Positions 1-7,516 of a DNA stretch of 29,481 nt are shown here, piece after piece. Below the pieces are notes generated by a model that worked only from the letters and a program-made list of their open reading frames with translations, made no database searches and was not told the DNA's origin. The stretch is from JBEKVE01 sp049514335 (GTDB lineage Bacteria; Actinomycetota; Acidimicrobiia; Acidimicrobiales; UBA8190). Each line of letters begins with the position of its first letter. The stretch's first letter is position 1. The stretch lies in NCBI GenBank assembly GCA_049514335.1, contig JBEKVE010000015.1:1-29481 (forward strand), in the 5' to 3' direction. The position numbers were made by a program, and so were the translations under genes.

Positions 1-190
1 ACGGGCCGGGGCACCACGTGGCCGCGAAGCCGTTGTCCTCGAGCACCCTCCAGTAGGCGAAGGCCTCCGACGTGTCGGGGATCTCGACCAGGACCCGCGC
101 TCGGGGTGGACCTCCGGCCCCCGTCCGATGGCGAGCCTTCCCCCACCGCCTGGCGAAGTCCCGCCCGAGCATCGTGACTCTGAGCCTCAT
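1..190 (-). CDS. 5' part of an unrecognised protein, cut by the window edge
   Basis: Reading leftward from an ATG at 190, a frame stays open to base 1 (63 codons, no stop), so only the N-terminus is in the window. The first part is basic (MRLRVTMLGRDF, then several Arg/Lys), followed by a well-formed segment VLVEIPDTSEAFAYWRVLED and NGFAATWCPGP, with codon use typical of this genome. A second in-frame ATG lies at 172. A G-rich stretch (GGGGGTGG) just upstream of 190 could serve as ribosome binding site. I do not recognise the family. It is divergent from the small membrane protein that follows. Confidence rests on the protein-like composition and the uninterrupted frame. Confidence 0.6.
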   Translation of the reverse strand, partial: MRLRVTMLGRDFARRWGKARHRTGAGGPPRARVLVEIPDTSEAFAYWRVLEDNGFAATWCPGP

Positions 191-369
191 GACCACCACC
201 CCCGCGGTCGGGTTGATCCCTGCTTCTCAGTCTCGGCTGCCGCCCGTCGGCGGCGACAGGGCCTTTGGTCCACCATCCGTGCGCTGCCCGGTCGCGCGCC
301 GCGTGGTGATCGACACGACAGGTCGTCGTCGTGCTTCAGGGCGCCGCGCCGGTGTCCGATGAGAAGATC

Positions 370-846
370 ATGGACAGCAGCGCCCCCGACGGTGCCGTGG
401 ACATGCGCGCCGCCTCCGTCACCGAGGGCCCGACGGACCGCGACCGCGTCGGCGGCCTCGACGGCATGCTGGGGGAGTGGACCCGGCGCGTGGGCCCCGA
501 GGCCGCCGCCCACCGCGTGACGTACTACCGGGCCATCCTGCACGCCTGGGTGGCGGGGACGGCTGGGTTCGCGCTGGTGGTGGCCGGTGCGGGCACCCGG
601 ACGTCGGCCCTCGAGGCGCTCGGGGGCGCGCTCCTCCTCGGGTGGTCCGTCCTGTACGTGCGGGCCTGGTCGGCGCTGCGTCGCATGAACGTCGCCGCCG
701 GCAGGGCCATCGGGGTCACGATCCGCTTCTCCCACGGGCCGCCCGCCGGCCGGGACCGCTACGAGCGGTGGTGCGAGGTGCGGGCCCTGACGCCGTTCCC
801 CTTCCCCGACGCAGTGCCACCGGCCGTCCGGACCCGGTGGTTCTGA
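370..846 (+). CDS. Small membrane protein of unknown function
   Basis: A 158-residue protein if it starts at the ATG at 370; in-frame GTG codons at 331 and 352 are alternatives. A weak GAGAAG motif precedes 370. The N-terminal half is acidic and soluble (…MLGEWTRRVGPEAAAHRV). Two hydrophobic segments follow, around FALVVAGAG and LGGALLLGWSVLYVRAW, then a cytoplasm-like C-terminus rich in Arg and Pro ending PFPFPDAVPPAVRTRWF. No catalytic motif is visible and I do not recognise the family. It is convergent with the HD-domain gene, 21 nt away. The frame is likely real because the hydrophobic blocks are coherent, but the function is unknown. Confidence 0.6.
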   Translation: MDSSAPDGAVDMRAASVTEGPTDRDRVGGLDGMLGEWTRRVGPEAAAHRVTYYRAILHAWVAGTAGFALVVAGAGTRTSALEALGGALLLGWSVLYVRAWSALRRMNVAAGRAIGVTIRFSHGPPAGRDRYERWCEVRALTPFPFPDAVPPAVRTRWF

Positions 847-867
847 GGGACGCGCCGGCGGGCCTGC

Positions 868-1464
868 TCAGGGATCCGAGGACGCCGGCTGGGCCTGGGA
901 CGCTCGCGCTGCGACCTCTTCGATCACGGTCCGCCAGGCCGACAGCGGTCGTACGCCCTTGTCGGGGTCCTTGGCGTCATCATCGGCTCGGCGCAACGCC
1001 ACCATCGAGGCCCACTGCAGACGGGTCCGGAAGGCATCGACCTCGGTGGCGGTCATGGGGCCGCCCTGCGCCGCCAGGGTCCGCGTGCTCGTGGGGCTGA
1101 GCGCGCCGGCATACGAGGCGTCCACCGTCACCAGGTAGCGCTTGGCCTGCGCATGGCCCGCCACGAGCGAGGCCACCCGCCCACCGAGCAGCGGTGCGAC
1201 CAGCGTCGCACCCACCCGGGCGTGGTCGGCGCAGTCGGCGTCGAGGGCGGTGGCGAGGTCGTGGACCAGACCGGCGGTGATGAGCTCGGGATCGTCCGGG
1301 TGGGCGGCGGCCAGGATCTCCGCCGTCTGGCGCAGGTGCAGGCCGATGGGGAGGACCTCGTCGCTCGGGGCGTCCTCCGCCAGGCGCAGCGCCTCGACCA
1401 GATCGGCCACGGTGGCGAAGGGCACGAGCTCCCCGTTCGGGTCGTCCGCGGTCGGGTCGTCCAC
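868..1464 (-). CDS. HD-domain protein of the PhnZ/TmpB-like diiron oxygenase family
   Basis: The 198-residue product starts at GTG 1464. The HD metal-binding signature appears in order: HLRQTAEI, LVHDL, HARVGA, GHAQAKRYL, then LSPTST, QGGPM and RADDDAKDP. The spacing of these motifs, especially H..AKRYL, the QGGPM element and the DD.AKDP tail, matches the HD family that contains PhnZ and TmpB, which use a mixed-valence diiron centre to cleave organophosphonates, rather than ordinary HD phosphohydrolases. No phosphonate transport or hydroxylase partner (PhnY/TmpA) is nearby, so the substrate is open. Upstream of the GTG is a possible leaderless promoter: CACACT (1471-1476) lies 6 nt before the start, with TCGGGG (1493-1498) as a -35 candidate. 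The family call is fairly sure; the reaction is inferred. Confidence 0.78.
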   Translation of the reverse strand: MDDPTADDPNGELVPFATVADLVEALRLAEDAPSDEVLPIGLHLRQTAEILAAAHPDDPELITAGLVHDLATALDADCADHARVGATLVAPLLGGRVASLVAGHAQAKRYLVTVDASYAGALSPTSTRTLAAQGGPMTATEVDAFRTRLQWASMVALRRADDDAKDPDKGVRPLSAWRTVIEEVAARASQAQPASSDP

Positions 1465-1597
1465 CGGCCCAGTGTGCCAGCCCGGAGGTGGTCCCCGACG
1501 GGCCGGCCTGCCGCGGAGACGTGCACGGGCCGGGGACGAGGAGACGCTCTAGGGTCGCAGCGCCGTCGTGGTGTCCCGTCGAACGAGGAGGTGCGCC
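1465..1597. promoter_or_regulatory. Divergent intergenic region between HD and cupin genes
   Basis: On the minus side CACACT (1471-1476) ends 6 nt before the HD gene's GTG. On the plus side TAGGGT (1550-1555) is a possible -10 box for the cupin gene, and a strong Shine-Dalgarno sequence GAGGAGGTG (1585-1593) precedes its GTG at 1598. The -35 elements are weak and uncertain. Confidence 0.4.
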
Positions 1598-2032
1598 GTG
1601 CGTCGGTGGGAGAGCGGCAAGGGATTGCGACGTGAGGCCCGGGGGAGCGAGATGTGGTTCAAAGCAACCGCGGCCGACACCAACGGCCGGCTGTCGCTCA
1701 TGGAGCGGACTCTGCCGCCCGGAGGGCGGATGCCGCCCGCCCACCGGCACACCGGCAACGACGAGGCCTACTACGTCCTCGACGGCGTGGTGGAGTTCCA
1801 CGTGGGGGAGGACGTGTTCGAGGGTGAGCGCGGCGTGTTCGTGCTCGTGCCGGCGGGCGAGGCCCACACGTTCGGGAACACCGGCACGGAGCCGGCCCGA
1901 CTCCTCGTGATCCACGCCCCCGCCCTCGACGCCTACTTCGAGGACCTCGAGCGGTTGTGGGCGTCGCCGCAACCTCCGGACCGCGCCGCGGAGCTGGCGC
2001 TCATGCGGCGCCACGGCATGGACCCCGTCTGA
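1598..2032 (+). CDS. Small cupin-domain protein
   Basis: This 144-residue protein has a single conserved beta-barrel cupin domain. Motif 1 reads PPGGRMPPAHRHTGNDEAYY, giving the metal-binding H-x-H and E, followed by VLDGVVEF. Motif 2 is VPAGEAHTFGN with the second-half histidine. The frame is open from GTG 1568, but the start at GTG 1598 is preferred because GAGGAGGTG lies 4 nt upstream of it. The C-terminus carries an extra helix region (FEDLERLWASPQPP). Its TGA overlaps the ATG of the next gene, so the two are translationally coupled. Single-domain cupins act as sugar epimerases, dioxygenases or ligand-binding proteins; nothing here narrows the substrate. Confidence 0.85.
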   Translation: MRRWESGKGLRREARGSEMWFKATAADTNGRLSLMERTLPPGGRMPPAHRHTGNDEAYYVLDGVVEFHVGEDVFEGERGVFVLVPAGEAHTFGNTGTEPARLLVIHAPALDAYFEDLERLWASPQPPDRAAELALMRRHGMDPV

Positions 2033-3774
2033 TGAAGCCCGGCCCGCGTGGACTTCCACCCTCCGAGAGCTCGCGGCCCACGCTGGTGGGAGACCGGTGG
2101 ATGGCGGTGACCGGTCACCCCCTCACCGTCCAGGTCGCCGCCCGCGTGCTCGAAGCCGGCGGCAACGCCGTGGACGCCGGGGTGGCGGCTGGGCTCGCCA
2201 CCAACGTGGTGCAGGTGGACATGTGCAATCTGGCGGGCATCGCACCCATCCTCGTGCACGAGGCAGGGTCGGCGGAGGTGATGAGCGTGGCAGGCGTGGG
2301 CCGCTGGTCGCAGACGGCCACGCTCGAGGCGTACAGCGCCCGCCACGGCACCGCCATGGACCCCGGCGGCGGGCCCTGCATCGTGCCCGGCGCGCTGGCC
2401 GGCTGGCTCAGCGCGCTCGACCGCTTCGGGACGTGGTCCTTCGCCGACGTGGCGGCTCCCGCCATCGAGCTGGCCAATGAAGGCTTCGTTCTCGACGCCA
2501 CCGTCGCCACGGCGCTCGACCTCTTCGCCTGGGTCTACGAGCAGTGGCCGTCGTCGGCCGCGCTGTACTGCCCCCGAGGCCGCCGGGCCCGGGCCGGCGA
2601 CCGGCTCGTGCAGTCCGACCTCGGTCGGCTTCTCGAGCGGCTGGTGGAAGCGGAGCGCGGTGCCGGGAACGGCTCCGCATCACAGGGCGGCGCCGGTGCC
2701 GGGCGACGCGCCGGCATCGACGCCGTGCGGCGGGCCTTCTACGAGGGCGACGTGGCCCGGACCATCGTCGACTTCGTCACCGCGCAGGGGGGTTTCCTCA
2801 CGCTCGGGGACCTCGCCGGGTTCCGGGCAGAGGTGGCGCCGGCGCCGGCCCGGCGACTGGCAGCCCGTGACGGTGTGACCGTGCACGTCACCCCGGCCCG
2901 GTGGTCGCAGGGTCCCGCCTTGTTGCAGGCGCTGGCGATCCTGGAGCACTTCGACCTGGCGTCGCAGGAGCACAACTCGGCCGCCTATCTCCACCTGGTC
3001 CTCGAAGCCGTGAAGCTGGCGTTCTCCGACCGGGAGCGCCACTACGGCGACGCCGGCTCGGTCGCCCTCGACGACCTGCTCGCCGACGACCACGCCGCGC
3101 GGCTCGCCGGAATGATCAGGCCCGACGCCGTGCTCGGCGATCTCCTCACCCCGCGCCACCCGGCGGACGGCGTCGTCTCCACCACGCACGTCGCCGTGGT
3201 CGACGCACAGGGGACGGCCTTCGCCGCGGCGCCGAGCGACACGCTGGCCATGGGCCCCGTCGTCCCGGGGCTGGGCATCGTGGTGTCGGGGCGGGGGGTG
3301 CAGAGCCGGACCGACCCCGGCCATCCTGCCGCTCTCGGCCCTGGCCGGCGCCCCCGGGTGACGCCGTCACCGGCCATCGCGCTGGGCGCCGACGGTGTGG
3401 TTTGGCCGATCACCTGCCCGGGCGGTGACGTCATCGTCCAGGCGATGTTGCAGGCCTTCCTCAACGTGTCGGTGTTCGGGATGACCGACCAGCAGGCCGT
3501 CGAGGCGCCGCGGGCGGTGTCGTTCGCGTCCCCGAACTCCTTCTATCCCCACGGGCACGACACCGCCATGGTGGCCGCCGAGAGCCGGATCCCCGCCGAC
3601 GCCCTGGCCGACCTGGCCCGTCTCGGCCACGACGTCCGGCTGTGGCCGCCCTACGAGTTCGAAGCGGGGTCGGTGGGCATGATCCGGCGTTGGCCCGGCG
3701 ACGCGCACGGCGCCCGGCCGGTGCTGCGCGCCGGCGCCGATCCCCGGCGTGCCGCCTACGCGCTGGGCCGCTGA
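2032..3774 (+). CDS. Gamma-glutamyltranspeptidase family Ntn-hydrolase
   Basis: The 580-residue product starts at ATG 2032, which overlaps the cupin stop codon. N-terminal blocks are typical of the family: MAVTGHPLTVQVAARVLEAG, GGNAVDAGVAAG, and a GPCIVPGALAGW element. The autocatalytic cleavage region is conserved: STTHVAVVD, whose first Thr of TTH would become the N-terminal nucleophile of the small subunit. After it come PGLGIVVSG, RPRVTPSPAIAL and CPGGDVIVQAMLQ, corresponding to the SPxI and GSPGG elements of GGT. Family members hydrolyse or transfer gamma-glutamyl groups, or act as acylases on related amides. No signal peptide is evident, unlike secreted GGTs, so a cytoplasmic amidase or acylase role is possible. 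Coupling to a cupin suggests a shared substrate. Confidence 0.85.
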   Translation: MKPGPRGLPPSESSRPTLVGDRWMAVTGHPLTVQVAARVLEAGGNAVDAGVAAGLATNVVQVDMCNLAGIAPILVHEAGSAEVMSVAGVGRWSQTATLEAYSARHGTAMDPGGGPCIVPGALAGWLSALDRFGTWSFADVAAPAIELANEGFVLDATVATALDLFAWVYEQWPSSAALYCPRGRRARAGDRLVQSDLGRLLERLVEAERGAGNGSASQGGAGAGRRAGIDAVRRAFYEGDVARTIVDFVTAQGGFLTLGDLAGFRAEVAPAPARRLAARDGVTVHVTPARWSQGPALLQALAILEHFDLASQEHNSAAYLHLVLEAVKLAFSDRERHYGDAGSVALDDLLADDHAARLAGMIRPDAVLGDLLTPRHPADGVVSTTHVAVVDAQGTAFAAAPSDTLAMGPVVPGLGIVVSGRGVQSRTDPGHPAALGPGRRPRVTPSPAIALGADGVVWPITCPGGDVIVQAMLQAFLNVSVFGMTDQQAVEAPRAVSFASPNSFYPHGHDTAMVAAESRIPADALADLARLGHDVRLWPPYEFEAGSVGMIRRWPGDAHGARPVLRAGADPRRAAYALGR

Positions 3775-3792
3775 GTCCCCTCCGCTTGGCGG

Positions 3793-4140
3793 CTACGGGA
3801 GGTCCTCGATCATCCGGATCAGGTCCTCTCGGCGGTACCCGAGGTGTCGAGCGGTTTCGAGGAGATCGCGCAGCTGTGCAAGGAGCGCACTGTGCTCGGG
3901 CACACCGACAACGGTGATGCCACGACCCCGCCGGAATTCGAGCAGTCCCTCGTCTCGCAGAATGTGCATCGCCCGCAACACCGTGTTCTTGTTCACGCCC
4001 AACACCGCCGCGATGTCCTTGGCGAGTGGCAGGCGCTCGCCGGGAGCTGCTTCTCCGTCGGCGATGGCCCGCCGGATCTCGGCAGCGACCTGGTCGTGCA
4101 GAGGCATGGGTTCCGACCGGTCGACGTTGACAGCGAGCAT
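3793..4140 (-). CDS. GntR-family regulator, short YtrA-like type
   Basis: A 115-residue protein if started at ATG 4140; an ATG at 4152 would give 119. It has an N-terminal winged helix (PLHDQVAAEIRRAIADGEA, PGERLPLAKDIAAVLGVNKN, TVLRAMHILRDEGLLEFRRG) followed by only about 45 residues, the short helical tail of YtrA-type GntR proteins, which typically repress a neighbouring membrane or transport gene. It is divergent from the S26 peptidase-like gene, and their starts are separated by 21 nt containing an inverted repeat. A minus-strand promoter TTGTCG–18 nt–TACTAT would place the 4152 ATG inside the -10 box, so 4140 is the more credible, near-leaderless start. It probably represses itself and the S26 gene; no effector is visible. 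Confidence 0.85.
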   Translation of the reverse strand: MLAVNVDRSEPMPLHDQVAAEIRRAIADGEAAPGERLPLAKDIAAVLGVNKNTVLRAMHILRDEGLLEFRRGRGITVVGVPEHSALLAQLRDLLETARHLGYRREDLIRMIEDLP

Positions 4141-4164
4141 GGTACTAGTCATAGTAGTGCCATG
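4127..4164. promoter_or_regulatory. Divergent promoter and palindromic operator of gntR / S26 gene
   Basis: The inverted repeat TGGTACTA–N7–TAGTGCCA (4140-4162; one mismatch between arms) covers the start codons of both genes. On the plus strand TTGACA (4127-4132), a 17-nt spacer and CATAGT (4150-4155) form a promoter whose expected start site is the A of ATG 4162, so the mRNA would be leaderless. On the minus strand TACTAT overlaps the right arm. A GntR dimer bound here would block both promoters. The repeat is seen; the regulator assignment is inferred from position. Confidence 0.65.
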
Positions 4165-4857
4165 AGGTCGGGCTCGACAACGCTCGTCGAAACCGCTCCG
4201 AGTCCCCATCAGGCACCTCCTCCGGTTCGGGGCATCGAGGCCGAGGCACTGTTCACCGAGGCGCGCAAGCGTCGGCGGCACCGGCGCCAGCTGTCCACCG
4301 CCATCGCAGCCGTTGTGGCCGTGGCCGTGGCTGTGACCGGTGGCATCGCATTGACCCGTCACAACCCGGTGGCGTCGAACACGCCACCTCCCATAGGCGG
4401 CGCCCACGCGGGAGGGGTGCGCTTCTACGTCGAGCAGTCCGCGGCCATGGCCCCGACCCTCCTCCCTGGCGACCGGATCAGCGTGGACACCCGGTATGCA
4501 TCGTTGCAACGAGGAGATGTCGTCATCTTCGACCCCCCGAGCGGCGTCTTCCGTCCCCCCGTCGTTCCCGAGATCAAGCGCATCATCGGGCTACCGGGAG
4601 AGACGATCTCTGCGTCCGGCAACACCGTGTTCGTCGACGGCAGGCCCCTGCCGGAGCCGTATCTCCGCCGCGGGGAGTCGATCGGACCTCCGATCGCCAC
4701 GCAGGTCATCCCGGCTGGGCGGTATTTCGTCATGGGCGACAACCGGACGAACTCAGCGGACTCCCGCTTCTTCGGCCCGATCTCCGCACGGTCGGTCATC
4801 GGAGTCGTCACGGCCATCGTCTCCCCACCCTCGAGGGCCGGCCTGATTTCAAGGTGA
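4162..4857 (+). CDS. Signal peptidase I (S26) family protein lacking the catalytic serine
   Basis: The 231-residue protein starts at ATG 4162, directly downstream of a good promoter. A cytoplasmic N-terminus with KRRRHRRQ precedes one membrane anchor (AIAAVVAVAVAVTGGIAL). The S26 boxes follow: B-like QSAAMAPTLLPGD, C-like RGDVVIFDPP, D with the general-base Lys in EIKRIIGLPGE, and E as MGDNRTNSADSRFFGPI. In leader peptidase the box-B motif is S-x-S-M, with Ser directly before Met as nucleophile. Here the codons read TCC GCG GCC ATG, so that position is Ala. The Lys and the GDN…DSR box are intact. It is either a catalytically dead paralogue or one using the displaced Ser. Downstream is the convergent glycosyltransferase gene. 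Confidence 0.82.
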   Translation: MRSGSTTLVETAPSPHQAPPPVRGIEAEALFTEARKRRRHRRQLSTAIAAVVAVAVAVTGGIALTRHNPVASNTPPPIGGAHAGGVRFYVEQSAAMAPTLLPGDRISVDTRYASLQRGDVVIFDPPSGVFRPPVVPEIKRIIGLPGETISASGNTVFVDGRPLPEPYLRRGESIGPPIATQVIPAGRYFVMGDNRTNSADSRFFGPISARSVIGVVTAIVSPPSRAGLISR

Positions 4858-4875
4858 CGGGCTGAGCGGATCGCG

Positions 4876-6714
4876 TCAGGGTTCGAGCACCCGCCTGGAG
4901 GGCACGACAGCGTCGAGCACTCCGAGGTTCACCACCCGGTATGGGATCGACAATTGGGTGAGCCGCTCCTCGAACTCCTGCTCCGTGTACACGCCGGGGC
5001 CGGGCTGGGGGTTGGAGAACGCCGCACTGGCGGCGGCGATCTTTTCCGGTGAGAAGAAGAGCCACGCCGGGTCGGGAGAGGTCGCCACCGTTCTGGCCAG
5101 ACCGGGCCAGCGATCGACGTCAAGCGGTGATGGACTCACCGTGATCCGTCCGTTTCCCATGAATTCCAGGTCGTAGGCAGTCCAGTAGTCGCCGAAGGCG
5201 TCGGTCAGATGATGTGCCGCCATGTCCTCGACGACCTGGCGGATGGGGGCGTTCGGATCGCTCCATCCCGAGAAGAACGCTGTCACCGAGGCTGGGACGC
5301 CTCCGGCCCGCGCCGTTCCCACCGTGAGCAGCGACGCTCCCACCACGGCGAGGCTGGCCCCGATGAGCGCCCCTGTCCGAACGCTGCCGCCCGCCCTCGC
5401 ACGGGGGACCGCCGGTGCGTCGGGATCCCGAGCACCGGGCGCGATCGACAGGGCCAGCAGCGGGACGATCAGGAACGACAGGTACAAGCCGTACCGGCCG
5501 TCGACCCAGTAGCTGGTGGCCGAGACACCGGCGCAGAGGAAGGGGAAGGCGAGTACCCCGAGCGCCAGACCGAGTGGAGCCAGATGTCGGGATCCGCCCC
5601 GCATGACCCACACCGACCGCACCACCGCCGCGACCACCGCCACCAGGAGCAGGGCGAAGAGCAGGTGTCCGGTGGTGGACCCCCACGCCCAGGCACCGCC
5701 CGGGACGGTGCGCACCCCGAGGGCGATCGGCAACGTCTTGTGGAAGAACACCGACAGTCGGGACCCGTAGCCGAGATTCATGCCTGCCGGCAACGCCGCC
5801 TTCTTGAGCGACGCGAAACCCGATTCCACATTGGCGTACCACCACGGAAGGGACCCGAGCAGAGTTCCCCCGCCGGTACACGCAATCGCCGCACCCCGGC
5901 CGAACTGCTGCCCGGGTGAGCCCCTCGCGGACGACCTCCACCATCCGAACAACAGGACGAGACACGGGACGACGAAATAGAGGATCTCGGGCGAGGCCCA
6001 CCACCCGGCGCCGAGCGCCAGGCCGAGCAGGCTGAAGGTGAGCAGGCCGCCCTTGCGCTGCTGGGCCCGCACGGCGCAGAGCACGGCCGCCAGCCCGCAG
6101 CACAGCGCGGCGTAGCGGAATCCCAGCTCGCGGACGGAGTTCCACACGGCCGCGTACGGCCAGGCCCAGGCCACCGCGCCGGCTGCGAGGGCTAGGCGGC
6201 GACTCGCACCGGCCGTCCGGACGATCGCCACCACCAACCCCGCTGCGATCGCCGAGAACAGCGCCGCCGTGGCGTTGAGGGCCATCGGTCCGTCACCCCC
6301 CAGCCGCAGCAGGAGGGCGGTCAGATACGGCTCGACTCCGCCGTAGCGCTGACCCCAGTAGAAGGCTGTGAAGTGCCCGGCATTGATCTGTCGAGCCATC
6401 AGTCCGACGACAGCTTCGTCACCGAAGAGGGGTAGGTGCAGAAGGAGCCACAGCCGCAGGACCACGCCGTAAGCGACGGCAGCGACGGCCAGAGCGACCG
6501 GAGCGAGCTCGGGGAGGCGCCACGTCGAGGTTCTCGGTCCCTTACCACGCAGGTGTCGTCCGCGGCTCTGCGCTGGTGTCGGCGCCGCGTACGTGGCGGG
6601 AACAGGCCCGAGCGTCGGCGTCCGGTCCGACGACCCGGCTACCGCGTCTTTCGTGCCAGAACTCTCATCGTCCTGTCGGGCCACGCTGGGCTCGTCTCCG
6701 GCTCCATCAGACAT
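4876..6714 (-). CDS. GT-C fold membrane glycosyltransferase (GT39/PMT-like)
   Basis: The 612-residue integral membrane protein starts at ATG 6714. A Ser/Thr/Pro-rich cytoplasmic N-terminus of about 65 residues leads into roughly ten hydrophobic segments. The first extracytoplasmic loop has LPLFGDEAVVGLMARQI and FYWGQRYGGVEPYL, the acidic DE motif and aromatic block found in bacterial relatives of dolichyl-phosphate-mannose mannosyltransferases, which use polyprenyl-phosphate sugars. A soluble extracytoplasmic C-terminal domain of about 150 residues follows the last membrane span (…DAFGDYWTAYDLEF…). The donor and acceptor cannot be read from the sequence. It stands alone; no sugar-nucleotide or lipid-carrier genes are adjacent. 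Confidence 0.75.
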   Translation of the reverse strand: MSDGAGDEPSVARQDDESSGTKDAVAGSSDRTPTLGPVPATYAAPTPAQSRGRHLRGKGPRTSTWRLPELAPVALAVAAVAYGVVLRLWLLLHLPLFGDEAVVGLMARQINAGHFTAFYWGQRYGGVEPYLTALLLRLGGDGPMALNATAALFSAIAAGLVVAIVRTAGASRRLALAAGAVAWAWPYAAVWNSVRELGFRYAALCCGLAAVLCAVRAQQRKGGLLTFSLLGLALGAGWWASPEILYFVVPCLVLLFGWWRSSARGSPGQQFGRGAAIACTGGGTLLGSLPWWYANVESGFASLKKAALPAGMNLGYGSRLSVFFHKTLPIALGVRTVPGGAWAWGSTTGHLLFALLLVAVVAAVVRSVWVMRGGSRHLAPLGLALGVLAFPFLCAGVSATSYWVDGRYGLYLSFLIVPLLALSIAPGARDPDAPAVPRARAGGSVRTGALIGASLAVVGASLLTVGTARAGGVPASVTAFFSGWSDPNAPIRQVVEDMAAHHLTDAFGDYWTAYDLEFMGNGRITVSPSPLDVDRWPGLARTVATSPDPAWLFFSPEKIAAASAAFSNPQPGPGVYTEQEFEERLTQLSIPYRVVNLGVLDAVVPSRRVLEP

Positions 6715-6804
6715 CGGCCGGCACAGGTTAGGCCGCCAACGAGCAGCGAGGACTCACGGGCAGCTACGTGGCAGGCAGGCCCGTCCCCGTCTCGAGCAGC
6801 GTCT
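6715..6804. other. Intergenic stretch upstream of the glycosyltransferase gene
   Basis: Between the glycosyltransferase start and the SRPBCC remnant there is no convincing gene. Past the remnant's stop codon no frame continues the SRPBCC fold. I see no clear promoter hexamers. Confidence 0.3.
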
Positions 6805-6897
6805 TCAGACTCGACAGGTGGAGGCAGGCTCGGTGAGGCCACGCCAGACGTCCTCAGGCGTCGCGTGGATGTACGTCGTGTAGGTGAAGCTCGTCAT
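6805..6897 (-). pseudogene. Truncated SRPBCC/AHSA1-type gene (N-terminal 30 codons only)
   Basis: From ATG 6897 a 30-codon frame reads MTSFTYTTYIHATPEDVW then RGLTEPASTCRV and a TGA. The pattern TYI-ATPE-VW-LTEP is the usual first strand and helix of SRPBCC/AHSA1 proteins, which normally run 140-160 residues; here the frame ends after the first helix and no other frame resumes the fold. A GGAGAG ribosome binding site precedes the ATG. It lies 46 nt downstream of the DHFR-like gene on the same strand, so it was probably the third gene of that operon before a deletion. Confidence 0.6.
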
Positions 6898-6943
6898 TGT
6901 GTTGACTCTCCGCTTCTCCCGGTCGTCCAGCAAGCGAATCGAC

Positions 6944-7516
6944 TCAGCTCTGTCCAAACGTGTATACGAGGTGGGCGAGATCTCCGACGGTCGTCAGCTT
7001 CACGAGCCGGGCGGGCTTCTTGTCGCTGGTCTCCCCGAAAAGCCTTCGTCCGGCGCCGAGCACCACGGGATAGACCATCAGACGGACCTCGTCGACGAGA
7101 TCGTGCTCGATCAAGGTGTGCACGAGCTGGAAGCTGGCGGGGACGATGATCTCCCCGGCCACCTGCTGCTTCAGCTTCGAGACCTCAGCCACGACGTCGC
7201 CCTTGAGGACAGTGGTGTTGTTCCAACTCGGATCCCCGAGCGTGGAGGACACCACGTACTTGGGCATGCCGTTGAGCCTGTCCGCCAGCTCGCCGCTCCG
7301 AGTTGGCCACCGCGCGGCGAGAAACGCATAACTCCGGCGACCCAGTAGCTGGGCCTCGGCACGAATCGTCTCCTCGAGAAGGACTCCGGCTGCTTCTTCG
7401 CGACCCGGGGCACCGACAAGACCTACCCAACCACCACGACTGAAACCTTCGTCACCGACAGGATCTTCGATGACTCCGTCGAGTGAGACGTTCTCGCTGA
7501 CCACGATCGTTCCCAT
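6944..7516 (-). CDS. Dihydrofolate-reductase-like protein (RibD C-terminal domain family)
   Basis: The 190-residue product starts at ATG 7516, chosen over longer in-frame extension because the conserved domain begins there (MGTIVVSENVSLDGVIEDP). Family features are the SLDGV element, LLGRRSYAFLAARWP, MPKYVVSSTL, IIVPASFQLVHTLIEHDLVD and VYPVVLGAGRRLF. These are typical of the YyaP/YwjB-like RibD-C group, which binds NADPH; most members have no known substrate. It is transcribed with the AHSA1 gene 73 nt upstream and lies opposite the HxlR regulator. Such RibD-C proteins often sit beside AHSA1 and DinB-like genes, as here. The family is sure; the reaction is not known. Confidence 0.85.
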   Translation of the reverse strand: MGTIVVSENVSLDGVIEDPVGDEGFSRGGWVGLVGAPGREEAAGVLLEETIRAEAQLLGRRSYAFLAARWPTRSGELADRLNGMPKYVVSSTLGDPSWNNTTVLKGDVVAEVSKLKQQVAGEIIVPASFQLVHTLIEHDLVDEVRLMVYPVVLGAGRRLFGETSDKKPARLVKLTTVGDLAHLVYTFGQS

